Shown: piece by piece, positions 1 to 10,697 of the stretch | How positions within the stretch are numbered: position 1 is the first letter of the stretch | Layout: each line of letters starts with the position of its first letter | NCBI GenBank assembly: GCA_933207985.1 | Contig: OW240921.1 | Location: 98,983,046 to 99,047,045 of the forward strand | Origin: Pelobates cultripes | Lineage: Eukaryota; Chordata; Amphibia; Anura; Pelobatidae | Reading direction: 5' to 3' | DNA length: 64,000 nt | Notes under the pieces: model-generated | Databases searched by the model: none | What the model was told of the DNA's origin: nothing | The model's input: the letters and a program-made list of their open reading frames with translations, nothing else | Position numbers and translations under genes: made by a program

Positions 1-299
1 CCAATTCTCCCAGAACATTGAATTTTGTGACCACAGTTGCAAACAGCCTCCAGAGATCCTGTTCTACACCAGACCAGTGCAGCCAAACTGCAGCCCATCA
101 TCATCCTCATCTGCTTGTAAGTAGGCAATCTAGTATATTATTAGTAACACTAATCTATAATTTACCTCACATTAAAGGGACACTATAGCTTAATGAAGTG
201 GTTCTGGTGTCTATAGCTGGTCCCTGCAGGCTTTTTAATGTAAACACACACTGTGTGCAGCACTGGCGTTAGTTCATATGGCAGATCATATGGGTGGGG

Positions 300-371
300 C
301 ATTGTGATGTGACATGTGGGGGCAGCAAATTTTTATTTTGTCTAGGGCGGCAAAAATCCTTGCACCGGCTC
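300..371 (-). mobile_element. terminal fragment of a hAT-like element
   Basis: The stretch ends GCACCGGCTCTG, which read on the other strand begins CAGAGCCGGTGC, a typical CAG-starting hAT terminus. The opposite terminus and an 8 bp duplication were not found, so this is a truncated copy inside the surrounding MITE. Confidence 0.4.
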
Positions 372-541
372 TGATCCTGGGCAGGTGCACCAGTCTACTT
401 GACTGGTTTTGCCCCCCAGGCCTAAGGCTGCCAGCCCTCCCCTGGCCGCTGGGGAGGTCTTTTGGCGGCCGCTGGCGGACTTGTCCTGGCGGCCGCTGAG
501 GGAGCTGCGCGAGCTGCGCTGGCTCTGCTCCCCAGCACGCA

Positions 542-599
542 GCTGAATGAGACCGGCGCCGGAATATGACGTCATATTCCGGCGCCAGTCTCATTCAGC
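542..599. repeat. 58 bp near-perfect palindrome
   Basis: Two 29 bp arms meet at GAC|GTC around position 570/571 with no loop. They contain GGCGCCGG and AATATGAC and differ at a single position. The sequence could extrude as a cruciform or fold as a hairpin. It is GC-rich and lies inside the MITE at 172-780. Confidence 0.9.
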
Positions 600-780
600 A
601 GCGCGCGAGGGCGGGAGGGCACTAACACAGGAAGCACCTCTAGTGACCGTCTGAGTGACTGTCACTAGCAGTGTCACTTTGAAGCAATGTAAACACTGCC
701 TTTTGTCTGAAAAGTCAGTGTTTACGTTGAAAAGCCTGTAGGGACATGCTATAGACACCAGTACCACCACATTAAGCTGT

Positions 781-975
781 GTGTGTGCGTCTGCTAGTGA
801 GTGAGCTTGCTTGCATGCGTGTGCCTGCTAGTGAGTGAGCTTGTGTTTTTATGTCAATGAGCTGATGTATATCAGTAAGATTGTTTGTCTATGAGGCTGT
901 GTATCAATGAGCTTGTGTGTGTCACTGAAATGTCAGTGAAATTGCCTGTGTCTGCATGTGCGTATGCTTACTGTA
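781..975. repeat. degenerate GTGAGTGAGCTTG-type tandem repeat
   Basis: Variants of GTGAGTGAGCTTGTGTG and GTCAATGAGCTGATG recur at irregular spacing of roughly 15-30 bp. The stretch has no coding potential and appears to be decayed simple sequence. Confidence 0.55.
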
Positions 976-1024
976 TAATTAAACGTTTTACCCTGAAAGG
1001 ACCAATATTTTATATTAGAAAAAT

Positions 1025-1027
<3 letters not shown>

Positions 1028-1067
<40 letters not shown>

Positions 1068-1076
1068 ATATATTAC
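1028..1076. repeat. (TA)n microsatellite
   Basis: Uninterrupted TA dinucleotides with one TT break near the centre. Short apparent open frames reading Y-I-Y-I across it are not genes. Confidence 0.95.
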
Positions 1077-1130
1077 TCAATCATCTGTCCTGGCAAGACA
1101 TAGCCTTACATATTACACGCGACAATATAT

Positions 1131-1199
1131 GGCGCAGTGACTTATGGGGCTGGCACAAATTTTTTTTCCAGGGCTGCTTTGTATCCCCAGTCCGGCCCT
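1131..1199 (-). mobile_element. terminal fragment of a CAGGGCCGG-type hAT element
   Basis: The sequence ends CCCCAGTCCGGCCCTG, whose reverse complement begins CAGGGCCGGACTGGGG, a common hAT-type end. The partner end is absent, so the copy is truncated. It abuts the gypsy gag remnant to its right. Confidence 0.45.
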
Positions 1200-1212
1200 G
1201 TCTGCCTGTGAT

Positions 1213-1960
1213 GTTGGCGATTGTCCACTATTGTCCATTTCGGCTTGTACTGGGTCTGCTTCAAGTTCAAGAGTCGAACTATGGGGGGCTGCCGCAGTAT
1301 GATAGTGGTGGGCAGCTGCTCTGTTTGCTGGAGGTGGTCCAGGTCGAACCCATTGCGTTCGTTTCTGGTTCTGGTGCCTGCTTGACCTGCCCAAACTGCT
1401 CTCATTGGTGGCACTGTATTTCACTGCAGGGTTAAAAATGGGGAGGTACTGGGTTTGTCTTACCTCCACTTCGCTGCTGTATGGTTGGTCCTGGGATAGA
1501 TAGAGTGGGTCTTGAGAACAGTCTGAATGGTGGTCGCTGATGGCACCGGGCGTCTTGGTGCTCGGCGGCCAGTCAGGCTGCTTCTGTGAGTGTTAGGTGG
1601 TTATGGTTCCTTACCGATTCTTGAACTTCTGGAGCCAGTCTGTTGTAAAACTGCTCCAGTAGTATTAGCTGGATTAGTTCCTCCATGGTAGTAGCCTGGT
1701 GGGCTTACACCCATCTGACTGTGGCTTGTTACAGCCGGCATATCCACTCAGTGTGAGAATCTTTTTCCAGTTTCTTCGAGTCCGGAATTCTCAGGTGGCT
1801 GCCTCTTGTGTAATTGCATACCGGGCCAGGATAATCTGCTTGACTCGGATGTAGTTCCTGATGTCCTCGTCAGGGATTGCCCTGTTTGCTTCTGCTGCAC
1901 GGCCAGACAGTTTTCCAACCAAAAGTGGTACCCAATCGTCACGGTCGATGTTGTGTAGAT
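1213..1960 (-). pseudogene. Ty3/gypsy gag remnant with SCAN-like capsid fold
   Basis: Reading the minus strand from about 1950 downward gives WVPLLVGKLSGRAAEA, then RVKQIILARYAIT, then a stop. In another frame near 1620-1700 it gives LILLEQFYNRLAPE and VQESVRNH. The order 'GKLSGRA - VK..IL.RY.IT - LEQF...LP.E...V' is that of the SCAN domain. SCAN domains are known to derive from the capsid of Gmr1-like Ty3/gypsy retrotransposons, so this is either a gag fragment of that lineage or, less likely, a relic SCAN exon. Downstream coding (about 1480-1213) is proline- and serine-rich and broken. At least one stop and one or two frameshifts are present. No protease, RT or LTR lies alongside. Confidence 0.6.
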
Positions 1961-3394
1961 AAAAAATAGATATTAATCAATTATATTTTGATTTTTAAAG
2001 CCCTCGACAAAATTATAACCAATTGTTTAAAAACATATGAAATTGCATAAAAAAACTATGCAAAATTGTAAATAGTATTACCCTATAACAGTTTAACTCA
2101 CCCATCAGAATAACACTGGAAAGAGATGAAAGTTGAATGGACAACAGTGAATCAAATCTAAAATTAGATCCATTAACTTTTATATTTGCAAAAAAAAACA
2201 AATGTAAGTTATATAGCAAAGAATATTTAGCATAACTAATATTAAATCGATCATGAGGTGTGCAGTACATTACCTGAGATAATGTAATAATGGTTCATGG
2301 CCAACTTGTTCTAAACTGTTGTGCATTTAAAAAAAAAAAAAAAGAATAAAAGAAATAAAATACATGCAAAGTATACTTGCATTACCTAAAAGGAATTTCA
2401 CTGCTCACAGCTAGTGTTTCCTACAGTCAATCCAAACCTGAAAATAAAAGCTTTAATCAAAGAATCGTGATGGAGGAAGTTGGTATTGTCCCCCGATGAT
2501 TTTCAAGCAGCCAATTTAATGCTGGAACTCTGATAAACACAACATTTCTCCACTTGTGTGCTTAACTAAGGTAATAAGAAATACAAGCTTTAATTATCTT
2601 TGTAAGCTAGAGCAATGTGGGAGGAATAAATCATTTGAACAGAAGCTTTTGAACACAGAACTGCTACAAGTGTAACTGGGCTTTTGACTGACTCATAGCT
2701 CTACCTGGCCTTTGGGTTCCATATTACAGAAATCCAGGGCTGCACTACCATAAAGGAAATTATGCAAAAAGTACAAAAGATCTCTCTTGGCCAACCCAAT
2801 GACCCTTACTGCGTGCCATCTACATCTTCAGAGTCTTATGGTGCTTCCTTATGATCCAACACTTTTCCATGAATCAGAGCCCTGCTGCTTGGTTACTCAG
2901 CTGGTGCTATGATTCATTTAGGTGTACTGCACTGAAGAGGTTACAGATACTGATCTGCAGAGGTCCATTGATATCATGTCCTTTTGAAAGTTGGATTGCA
3001 GGATGAAAGTTGGATTGCAAGTTGTAGGTTTAAAACCCACACACATAGAGCACACAACTCATCCACAAACACAGTTAACACACACATGTAACTTCCCACA
3101 CACCAATTTCAATTCCATGCCTGCAGTCGTCCACACATATGCAGTCCCATCACGATCATGCAGAAATATCTATCTATCGATCTATATATTTTCTCCCTTG
3201 CTCTAAGTATAAAATTATCATGTAGTGCCTGTCAATCATATTATTGTACCATCATTTTATGGAGCTTGGTTTAATATCCATCGGCTAAAATTAACTGCGA
3301 TTCAGCTGAAACTAAATTCACAATTCTAAAAAGAAAACAGGGAACAGAAACAGATAGAGATGAAAAAGTCAGGTAAGACAAAAAATATATATAA
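1961..3394. other. no recognised feature
   Basis: AT-rich intergenic DNA with a poly-A run near 2328 and short CA-rich and CTAT-rich tracts near 3030-3190. I see no gene, RNA or terminal repeat. Confidence 0.6.
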
Positions 3395-3452
3395 TTGTAA
3401 AAAAAATTTTACAGTTTTTTCATTTATTTTTCATTATTATTTATTTTTTATA

Positions 3453-3491
<39 letters not shown>

Positions 3492-3601
3492 ATATATATA
3501 GTTATTATATATATTATATATTTACATGTGTAATTTTACTCTAAGTGTATTTTTATATTAATATATGTATGTATTAATAAAAAATAACACTTAGTATGAC
3601 G

Positions 3602-3632
<31 letters not shown>

Positions 3633-3638
3633 GAAACA

Positions 3639-3685
<47 letters not shown>

Positions 3686-3959
3686 GGCCTTTTGGCCTGT
3701 AATTGTTCCCTCCCTCACCCTCCCTCACCCTCCCCATGTACTTACCGATCGCCGCCATTCCCCGCCGGCGATCGGTCTTCTTCTTAGGGGGGACTGTCTG
3801 GACTGATCCCAGACAGTTCCCCCTCAGCAATTTAGGACCCCCTGGGGCCATGTGACTGCTCTCTGCCAGCAGGGGGACTGCCTGAACTGACAGGCAGTAA
3901 ACCTGCTGGTGAAAAAAGTTAAATTAAAAATAACATAAAAATAAAAGGTAATAAATGTA

Positions 3960-4009
<50 letters not shown>

Positions 4010-4294
4010 GTTAAGGGCTCATGATAGTACAGAAGAAACAAACACTGATAAGTGTAGGATGGTATTAAAAGAGCAAGTCGGTTGTGGTGTGCCGGAACCG
4101 ACGATGAGGTAGGACTGTAAATAAAGAGGGCCCACCAAGAAGAAATGTAAAGAAAAGGGAGTTAATAATGAGGAGTGGTGGGAGGGTGATGCAGCGCTGA
4201 CCTCGAACGGTATGGAGCCAGGTAAGGGGTGTCCCTTAAGTAGGGAAGGGGTGCGTCATACGCCCCTCCCACAATTACAGGCTAAAAGGCCTTA

Positions 4295-4326
<32 letters not shown>

Positions 4327-4560
4327 TGTTTTCTCCTATATATATATATATATATATATCGTCATACTAAGTGTTATTTTTTATTAATACATACATATAT
4401 TGTATGTGTGTGTGTATATATATTATAAAAAATAAATAATAATGAAAAATAAATGAAAAAACTGTAAAAAATGTTTTAAAATTATATATATATATATATA
4501 TAAAAATATATTGTAATTTTATTCACACTGTATTTTGATATTTTTACATATATTTATATA
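3395..4560. repeat. large inverted repeat (foldback) with GC-richer centre
   Basis: The left arm (about 3400-3712) holds, in order, a CAGTTTTTTCATTTATTTTTC block, (TA)n, CTAAGTGTATTTTTATATTA, ACACTTAGTATGACGATA, (TA)n, AACATTTTTAATA, (TA)n, AAGGCCTTTTGGCCTGTAATT. The right arm (about 4276-4470) gives the same landmarks in reverse complement: AATTACAGGCTAAAAGGCC, TATTAAAAATGTTTTCTCC, CGTCATACTAAGTGTTATTT, AAAATAAATGAAAAAACTG. The spacer of about 560 bp includes GACAGGCAGT and CCAGACAGTTCCCC hairpins. It is probably two facing copies of one non-autonomous element, or a foldback transposon. Confidence 0.75.
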
Positions 4561-4599
4561 TTTATATCAAAATACACTTAGAATGAAATTATATATATC

Positions 4600-5110
4600 C
4601 CCTTAACGACCGTGGACGTACTATGTACGTCTGACAAAAAAAAACGGTTGTTAAGGACCGTGGACGTACCTGGACTTACCTGGACCGGCCATCTGCAACG
4701 ATCACGGTCAGGGGGGACTTCCAGAGACCCCAGCAGTCCCCCTGCAGCAGCTCTGGCCACCCCGGCCCTCCAGGGCAATGTGACCACCATAATCACATCA
4801 CTGCAATAGGAGACTAGGAGCTGCCAGCAGGGGTCTGTCTGAGCTGTCAGACAATCCCCCAGGCTGCTAAAAAGTAAAAAAAAAAAAAAATTATATTATA
4901 CATATATATGTATAACATATTATAAAATAATTAAAGCATTTTATAATATACTATACATATATAATATATATGTATGATTTCATTATAAGTGTTCTTTGAG
5001 ATATATACACAGATATCTCAAAATACACTTATAATGAAATCATATATATATGCATTATATATGTATAATATATTATAAAAATGCTTTAATTATAATATAT
5101 TATACATACA
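4600..5110. repeat. GC-rich plus AT-palindrome repeat family, copy 2
   Basis: It opens CCCCTTAACGACCGTGGACG, continues as a GC-rich block with GGGGGACTTCC and GTGACCACCATAATCACATC, and ends in an AT-rich palindrome. The palindrome pairs ATTTCATTATAAGTGTTCTT (near 4979) with ACACTTATAATGAAAT (near 5026). The same architecture recurs at 21006-21540 and 31930-32260. Confidence 0.55.
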
Positions 5111-5112
5111 TA

Positions 5113-6062
5113 CAGGTAGTTCCCGACATTACGAACGAATTGGTTCTGAAGCCTAGTTCATAAAGTGAGAGTTCATAAAGTGAGAACTAATTTCCCATAG
5201 ACACAATGTAATAAACACGGTTTTTGTTCCTGACCAACAAATTGTACCATTGACAACCTAAATTATTAAGTACAAGTACAAAATGAAAGCATAGCAAATA
5301 CATGTATGTTGTAGGAACATTAAAGGCATACATAAAATATTGAAATCTTAATTAATAATCAAATTATCATCAATTGTCATACAAGTCAATGGAGAGAGAT
5401 GCTGCACTTGTTGAATGGGGACACCTTTCTTAGCCCTCCTACTTATTCACTTTCTTCTTTATCAACTTCCCTCTCTCCTTTATCACATTTATTTTACTCC
5501 TTTTATTTTTACAGCTCTCAAACTTTCCTCCTTCTTCTCTCTTACTTTCCACAGTGCATCTCTTTTTTTTTTTTTTAGCACTTTTCTGTTATTCCTTTTA
5601 TTTTTACAGATCTCAAACTTTCTTCCTTTTCCCCTTTTTCAGGTTTTTCAGCCCTCCTCCTGCTCCTTACTATTGCTGCCAGACAAAATATGGCACAATG
5701 GCAAACACACATACACACAGACAGCTATGTGAGACACACACAGACAAATTAAGTCAAATCTCTACTTAATAGCACACAGTGCAATAATATTACAGGCAGT
5801 GCAATAATATTACAGGATCTGTAATGAATGCCCATGAAAGCACAAAATGAATACAGTACAATCCAAACCTGTTTTTTAGTCTTCTCTTTAACTTTAGGAA
5901 CTGTGTTCCTGATCCTCATCTTTCTTCCTGACCACAAATTTTTCTTCTTCTCTTCTTGTTTGTGCTCCAAAGCACTCTCCTCGGTCCTGTACCACTGACA
6001 CAAAATGGCGGTGCATAAAAAAAAGTTCATAAAGCGGGAGTTCATAAAGTGAGAAATGCCTG
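5113..6062. mobile_element. non-autonomous TA-target element, Tigger/pogo-like ends
   Basis: The left end is CAGGTAGTTCCCGACATTAC. The right end, read in reverse, is CAGGCATTTCTCACTTTATG. Both lead into GAAC, and the element is flanked by TA on each side (5111-5112 and 6063-6064). CAGG starts with TA duplications fit the pogo/Tigger branch of Tc1/mariner. The interior (T-rich, with repeated GTTCATAAAGTGAGA) shows no transposase, so it would depend on a relative elsewhere. Confidence 0.6.
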
Positions 6063-6504
6063 TATATAGGAAATAAAAGTGTGTGTATGTGTATATATAC
6101 ACACACACGCACATACGTATTATGTATATACGTATTATATGAGTGTGTGTGTGAGTGTGCATATATATGTATGTGTGTATATGTATATGTATAATATACA
6201 ATACACAATCCAGCACACTCGCTTATTAACTAAACAATGATTTCAAATCCTAAATAGTTTTATTTAAAAACACCTTACCTAGGTAACAAATAATGGGGGT
6301 TTGGTTACATTATATGATCATACATTGCATAAGCATGCCACAACGTTAATGTACCCCATTCTCGGCAGGTCCTACTCTAACAGCCTAATGCTTGCTCTTA
6401 TGAGATTAATCCACTTACTTGGGAAATACTTCCTTACTGGGACTCTCTGCAAGTCAAGGCTAAATAGAGTCCTAGAATGAGGCACCTGTGACAGGGAGGG
6501 GTGC
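6063..6504. repeat. GT/TA microsatellite block, then unremarkable DNA
   Basis: Positions 6075-6205 are mixed GTGTAT, ACACAC and TATA simple sequence with local self-complementarity. From 6205 to about 6500 I see no gene or repeat boundary. Confidence 0.6.
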
Positions 6505-7054
6505 AAAACCCAGGAGTTGGCACAGTTATAAACAAAACCAGGAGGGCTGCACTCACCTGAACATGCATTATAGGGTGCTGCTGGGACCAAAATACAAATT
6601 ACACAATCCAGGTCTGGTCTGTGACTTTGTGCTGCAGTTCCCCACAAGGTCCACAAGATCCAAGTTGGAGTGCCCCTTGCATGGGGACTTGCATAAAAGG
6701 CCAGTTGTGGCTACCAATAAATGAGTTCCTGCTTACCGTCAACATAGAGCCTTGTCTCATGTGTGGGGATAATGGCTGTATCTACCCTGGAAATTACTAT
6801 ATCACTATACTCCCCTGGGTATATAATTACTCTTATAAGAGCTGTCTGGAGTAGGAGAGGTTCTCCACTGGAATCTGGATTCTGGTTTTGGGTCCAGGGT
6901 GGGTAGAGGATGGCAAGTTCCCAGTCAAGCTGTAACTCTGGACGTGGGGACTACGGTGCTGATGGTGTCTGGTGGAGTGCTTAGAGTCCTTGGTGAGCAC
7001 GAGGAGAATTGATTGGTGGAGGCACCCGGTTGGGGTGCCTGGCGGTCCGTCACA

Positions 7055-7056
<2 letters not shown>
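6505..7056 (+). mobile_element. diverged LTR of the same family as the solo LTR at 44891
   Basis: Long blocks match the intact solo LTR at 44891-45775: ATAAAAGGCCAGT, GTTCCTGCTTACC.TCAACA, CTCATGTGTGGGG, GGGTCCAGGGTGGGTA and the end GGCGGTCCGTCACA. The right end is therefore at about 7055. The 5' part is too diverged or truncated for me to place the start, and I found no target duplication because the copy abuts a TA microsatellite. Confidence 0.65.
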
Positions 7057-7057
<1 letters not shown>

Positions 7058-7104
<47 letters not shown>

Positions 7105-7120
7105 GTATTATTATATATAT
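7058..7120. repeat. (TA)n / (CA)n microsatellite
   Basis: TA repeats followed by ACACACAC and more TATA. The tract separates the LTR remnant from the DIRS element region. Confidence 0.95.
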
Positions 7121-7124
7121 ATCT

Positions 7125-8872
7125 GGGAGGCGTATTCCTGATAAACCCATTTAAACCCAGTAACCCCTGCTTACCTGTTGTCGCCGATTTCGGAAGTTCC
7201 AGTTCCCTCTTCCAGTTTGCGCAGACCTCTGACATCATTCTGCTCCGATGCGCTTACACGAACACAGCGTTCATAGGGGAAAAAACTTTCGGCTCAATTT
7301 GTAAGTAAAAACATATGAACAGATTTCCTTCTGCAAGTTACAACTTCAATCGTAAGTAATTTCGGCTATACAAACGCTACTCATACAATCCTCAGTTCAC
7401 ATGTCATTCGTTTTCAAGATTCACTGTAATAATTCCATTCATATTGGTTCGGCTAATTAAAATCATTCATGCGGTTTGTACAAACGAATGTTCAGCTAGT
7501 TTCCCAGCGTTCATGTATTTCAAGTTCACAATTATATGTATTTGGTAGTCATTTCATTAAGGCATTTCAATCAGTTCGGCAAATCATTCATCTAAACCAT
7601 TCATTTAAAACTCTGTAGGTATGTTAATAAGATCTGTTTGCAATTTCAGTTACATTTAGTATGTGTTTGTTAGTTTCTATTCATATGCTCTAGTGATATT
7701 TCATTTATATGCAGAAGTATAAGAATGGTTTTCGTGGGGTTTCCATTTAAACATTCATGATTAGGCCAATGCCGTTCACACCAAATTCTTACAATCACTA
7801 AAGCGCGGGAACGTTCTGTTGGTATAATTTGTTTTCTCCTTTCATTTCTAGGAACTTAAAATTCGTACATGCATCTCAATACACTGAATTTCATGCTTTA
7901 CTGTAACGTTTAGTACTTAGATTTTTTTTTTTCTTCTTTCTCCTCTTTTCTCTGTCTCTTTCGATTTTGATTTCATTCAGGTCAATTAGAATTTTCATAT
8001 GTTTAATTCCTATTGCATGTTGTATATTAATTTACATCTAATACATATTCCAGGTCAGTCTCTGTCATTTAATACGTTTACAATTCTTCAGTCATATGCT
8101 CATTATTGAATTTAAATAATTTTAAAGTTTGTCTATTAATCAAATTCTCATAAGTAGATTTCAGTTTAATAGTATTATTTCATTCATTCTGTCTGAAGCT
8201 TGTATTAAAATATTTTAAATAATTAGTCAGTTAATTATAATAAACTATTTGATAACCGAATTACGCCAGATAAATAGATTAAAAGTTTATCTCTATCTTT
8301 TCCCCTTTTCCCGCCAAACTAATATGGTTACAGATCTTGGTACACGTCATCCAGTTAAAGCTTAACTATAAGATCACATAAATAGGCCTAAAGGAAATGT
8401 CTCAAGGACTCAAATACACCATACAAGTTCACTAGCAGGTATGTGTAACATGCATATTTCATCTAACTAGATATGAAGTAACCAAAAAAGTCCTCACCAA
8501 TTAGCAATAATTTCTTCTCAGGCCTCTTTGCCTCTAGTTAGTGGTCCCACAAGGCCAACTCCCATCCTCACGCTCAGAGGTACAAGCCCTTGTGCCTTGC
8601 ATTGTGTTATAGTCAGGGCCTCATATCTTGTAGACGTCACTGAGAGACCAACACCCCGCCGCTTACGTCTGTGGCACCAAAAAAAGCCCACATGCGCCAA
8701 ATCATAGGTAGAGCCTCTCAAAGCCACTTGGCAAGTAGTCAGGGTGTCACCTGTCACCTAATTAGTTGGTATAATATAATTTCGCCTCTTGGCACTAGAA
8801 ACTAGTGAGCTGGGTTACTTCATAACTATCAGGATATCATAATAACCTAAGCATTTTCTTCGCACCCATAGC
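7125..8872 (+). other. presumed 5' leader of the DIRS element
   Basis: 1.75 kb without a convincing ORF. It is rich in TTCAT and CGTTCAT words up to about 7800, AT-rich to 8500, then GC-richer (8518-8760). Lying directly upstream of gag, it is most simply the element's leader. No inverted terminal repeat was recognised, so part of it could be host DNA. Confidence 0.4.
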
Positions 8873-9477
8873 ATGTCTAACGTTTCACTTCAAGATGATG
8901 ACCTATCGCTTACCAGCACCCTGACCAGATCTAACTCTCAGATGAGGCAAACCAGCGTAGTCAGCACAGCGTCCAGCTACAGATTTTGGACAATTCCAAA
9001 AATTACAGCTGAACTTAATAGTAGGAACACGCCCTTTCCTGCCTCAGCCAGGAAAGCCAATCTTTTCCATTTACTAAATTTGCATAATGATAATGAAATG
9101 CTTGGCCCTAGTTCTGATTGTAATATCCAAAACAGTTTGTCAGAACTACATAATATAATGTCCTCTCTGGTGGCTTCTGTAGCAACAAATAACAACCGGT
9201 TGGATAACCTGGAAGCCAATAACCAAACAATCATTACGGATGTCCAACTTCCTGTAGCTCATCCTGAACCAAGCACAGGAGATAACCCTACTCCTGTTCC
9301 TGCCAAAAGTAATAATAACATTAATCCAGTACATCTGATTTCACAAAATTTTAAACGAGACATATTAGAGTGCAAAGATATCAATCTGGCTTCTCTCCTC
9401 ATTGCTTTACAGGATATAATTGAAAACACTTCATACACATTTGACGATTTATCTGTGGTAATGAAGTCTAGAGACCC
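8873..9477 (+). pseudogene. DIRS gag-like ORF, N-terminal part
   Basis: An ATG at 8873 opens about 201 codons that stay open until the CR1 insertion at 9478. Residues about 40-70 read FWTIPKITAELNSRN followed by ARKANLFHLLNL. This resembles a SAP-type helix-turn-helix nucleic-acid-binding motif, which fits a gag-like protein. A polar, Asn-rich linker follows. The reading frame resumes after the LINE at 12492 (D-P-R-L-N-R-K-L), showing that the host ORF was once continuous. The protein presumably packaged element RNA (inference from position and the DIRS layout). Confidence 0.65.
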
Positions 9478-9615
9478 TTGGTGCTACTTCCAAGTGCTGT
9501 TTCTAAGTGTCTAGTTGGAGATATTCTGGAGAGAAACTGGAGGTAATCTGAGGTATTCAGGAGGATAAAGAAAAAAGTTAAGATTTGTTAGATTTAAATT
9601 ATTCTCATAATTGGA

Positions 9616-10680
9616 ATGGCAGGCTTAGTTCAGTGTAACAATTGCTATGCATTTGTTTCACGTTCCACTTTTTGGAGGTTTGGTTGTTGTCTAATCTGTA
9701 GACAGTTCTCTATCTTGCGGCAGGAGATTGTATTTTTGAAGTCTGAGATTTGTAAATTATCTGGTGTAGAAACTCAGACTGGAACTGCTGCAAAGCCACT
9801 GCCGCAGAGACATGCTAGGAAAGGCAAATGGATTACTGTAGGATCTGGTAGACTTAGAGTTGTGGATAAAAGGCATTTTGCACAGTCTGTTGCTCTTCAT
9901 AATTCATTTTCTGCACTTTCAGAGTGTAATGGTGTTGTGGAGAGAGGCACTGAGGCTTGTGGTGTTGTGGAGAGAGGCACTGAGGCTTGTGGTGTTGTGG
10001 AGAGAGGCACTGAGGCTAGTGGTGTTGTGGAGAGAGGCACTGAGGCTAGTGGTGTTGTGGAGAGAGGCATAAGACTAGTGGTGTTGTGGAGAGAGGCACT
10101 GAGGCTAGTGGTGTTGTGGAGAGAGGCACTACGACTAGTGGTGTTGTGGAAACCGCCTTGGAGACTATGGTGAGGCCTAATAGAAAGCAGTTGTTGTTGG
10201 GTGATTCCATTAAGAGGTGTGGAGATGGACAATGGTGGTCTTGTGAGGTGTCTTCCCGGAGCTACTGCTCACAGAGACAGGAGACGTATCTGTAATATTG
10301 TTAAGCAAGCAAAGCAGGAAGGGGAATTGGATGTACTTGTCCATCTAGGGACAAATGACTTGGCTTGCAATGAGGTTTCAGAGGTTAAGGAAGTTTTTAG
10401 TGTTTTTGCCAATGATATACGGCAGGTTGCTTCCACACTGTCATTCTCTGAAGTTCTGCCTGTGCATAACACTCAGAACGACAGGCGGATGCGTATTAGG
10501 GACTTTAATTTGTGGCTTGGTGAATGGTGTCGGGAGCAAGGATTTGGCTTTATTTCTCATGGTAGCTCTGTTTGGAATGGAGATAAGCTGTACAAAAAAG
10601 ATGGTTTGCATCTTTCTCAAAAGGGAACAAATGTTCTCAGTGAGCAGTTCAGAGGTTTTGCTAGGATGTATTTAAACTAG
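9616..10680 (+). pseudogene. CR1 ORF1: N-terminal Cys-rich region, minisatellite, SGNH esterase-like domain
   Basis: The ATG at 9616 starts an N-terminus with Cys pairs (VQCNNCYAF, FGCCLICRQF) and a possible coiled stretch (FSILRQEIVFLKSEIC). Codons from 9931 are eight 30 bp repeats encoding GVVERGTEAS-like decapeptides. The C-terminal part has the blocks LLLGDSI (near 10194), LGTND (near 10345) and DGLHLS (near 10597), matching Ser, Asn and Asp-His blocks of the SGNH esterase domain known from CR1/L2 ORF1 proteins. Two frameshifts break it: a 1 bp loss in repeat unit 5 (10051-10079), and one near 10220-10240 just after GDSI. ORF1 proteins bind RNA and act with ORF2 in retrotransposition; the esterase role is unclear. 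Confidence 0.75.
9931..10168 (+). repeat. 30 bp coding minisatellite within CR1 ORF1
   Basis: Units start GGTGTTGTGG at 9931, 9961, 9991, 10021, 10051, 10080, 10110 and 10140. All are 30 bp except the fifth (29 bp), which shifts the reading frame. The last unit is partial. A 30 bp unit is a multiple of three, so copy-number change alone preserves the frame. Confidence 0.95.
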
Positions 10681-10697
10681 GAGGGGGGGGCAAAAGG

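Larger units (their letters stand above)
172..780. mobile_element. TTAA-type foldback MITE, 3' terminus missing
   Basis: The left end is TTAAAGGGACACTATAGC, followed by a stretch ending GTGTCTATAGC. The right part (about 748-779) carries the inverse, GCTATAGACACCAG...TTAAGCTGTG, so the two ends pair. The last bases of the right terminus, which should read toward CCCTTTAA, are lost into a GT-rich repeat. TTAA targets and these ends fit piggyBac-like non-autonomous elements. That assignment is inference, because no transposase is present. The interior holds a truncated hAT end and a long palindrome. Confidence 0.7.

Noticed and set aside
3536..7308. Open frames with runs of Tyr-Ile
   Set aside because: Translations of TA microsatellites.
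10201..10680. Stand-alone esterase gene
   Set aside because: The SGNH blocks are the C-terminal domain of CR1 ORF1, followed at once by CR1 ORF2, and the upstream half lies in shifted frames.
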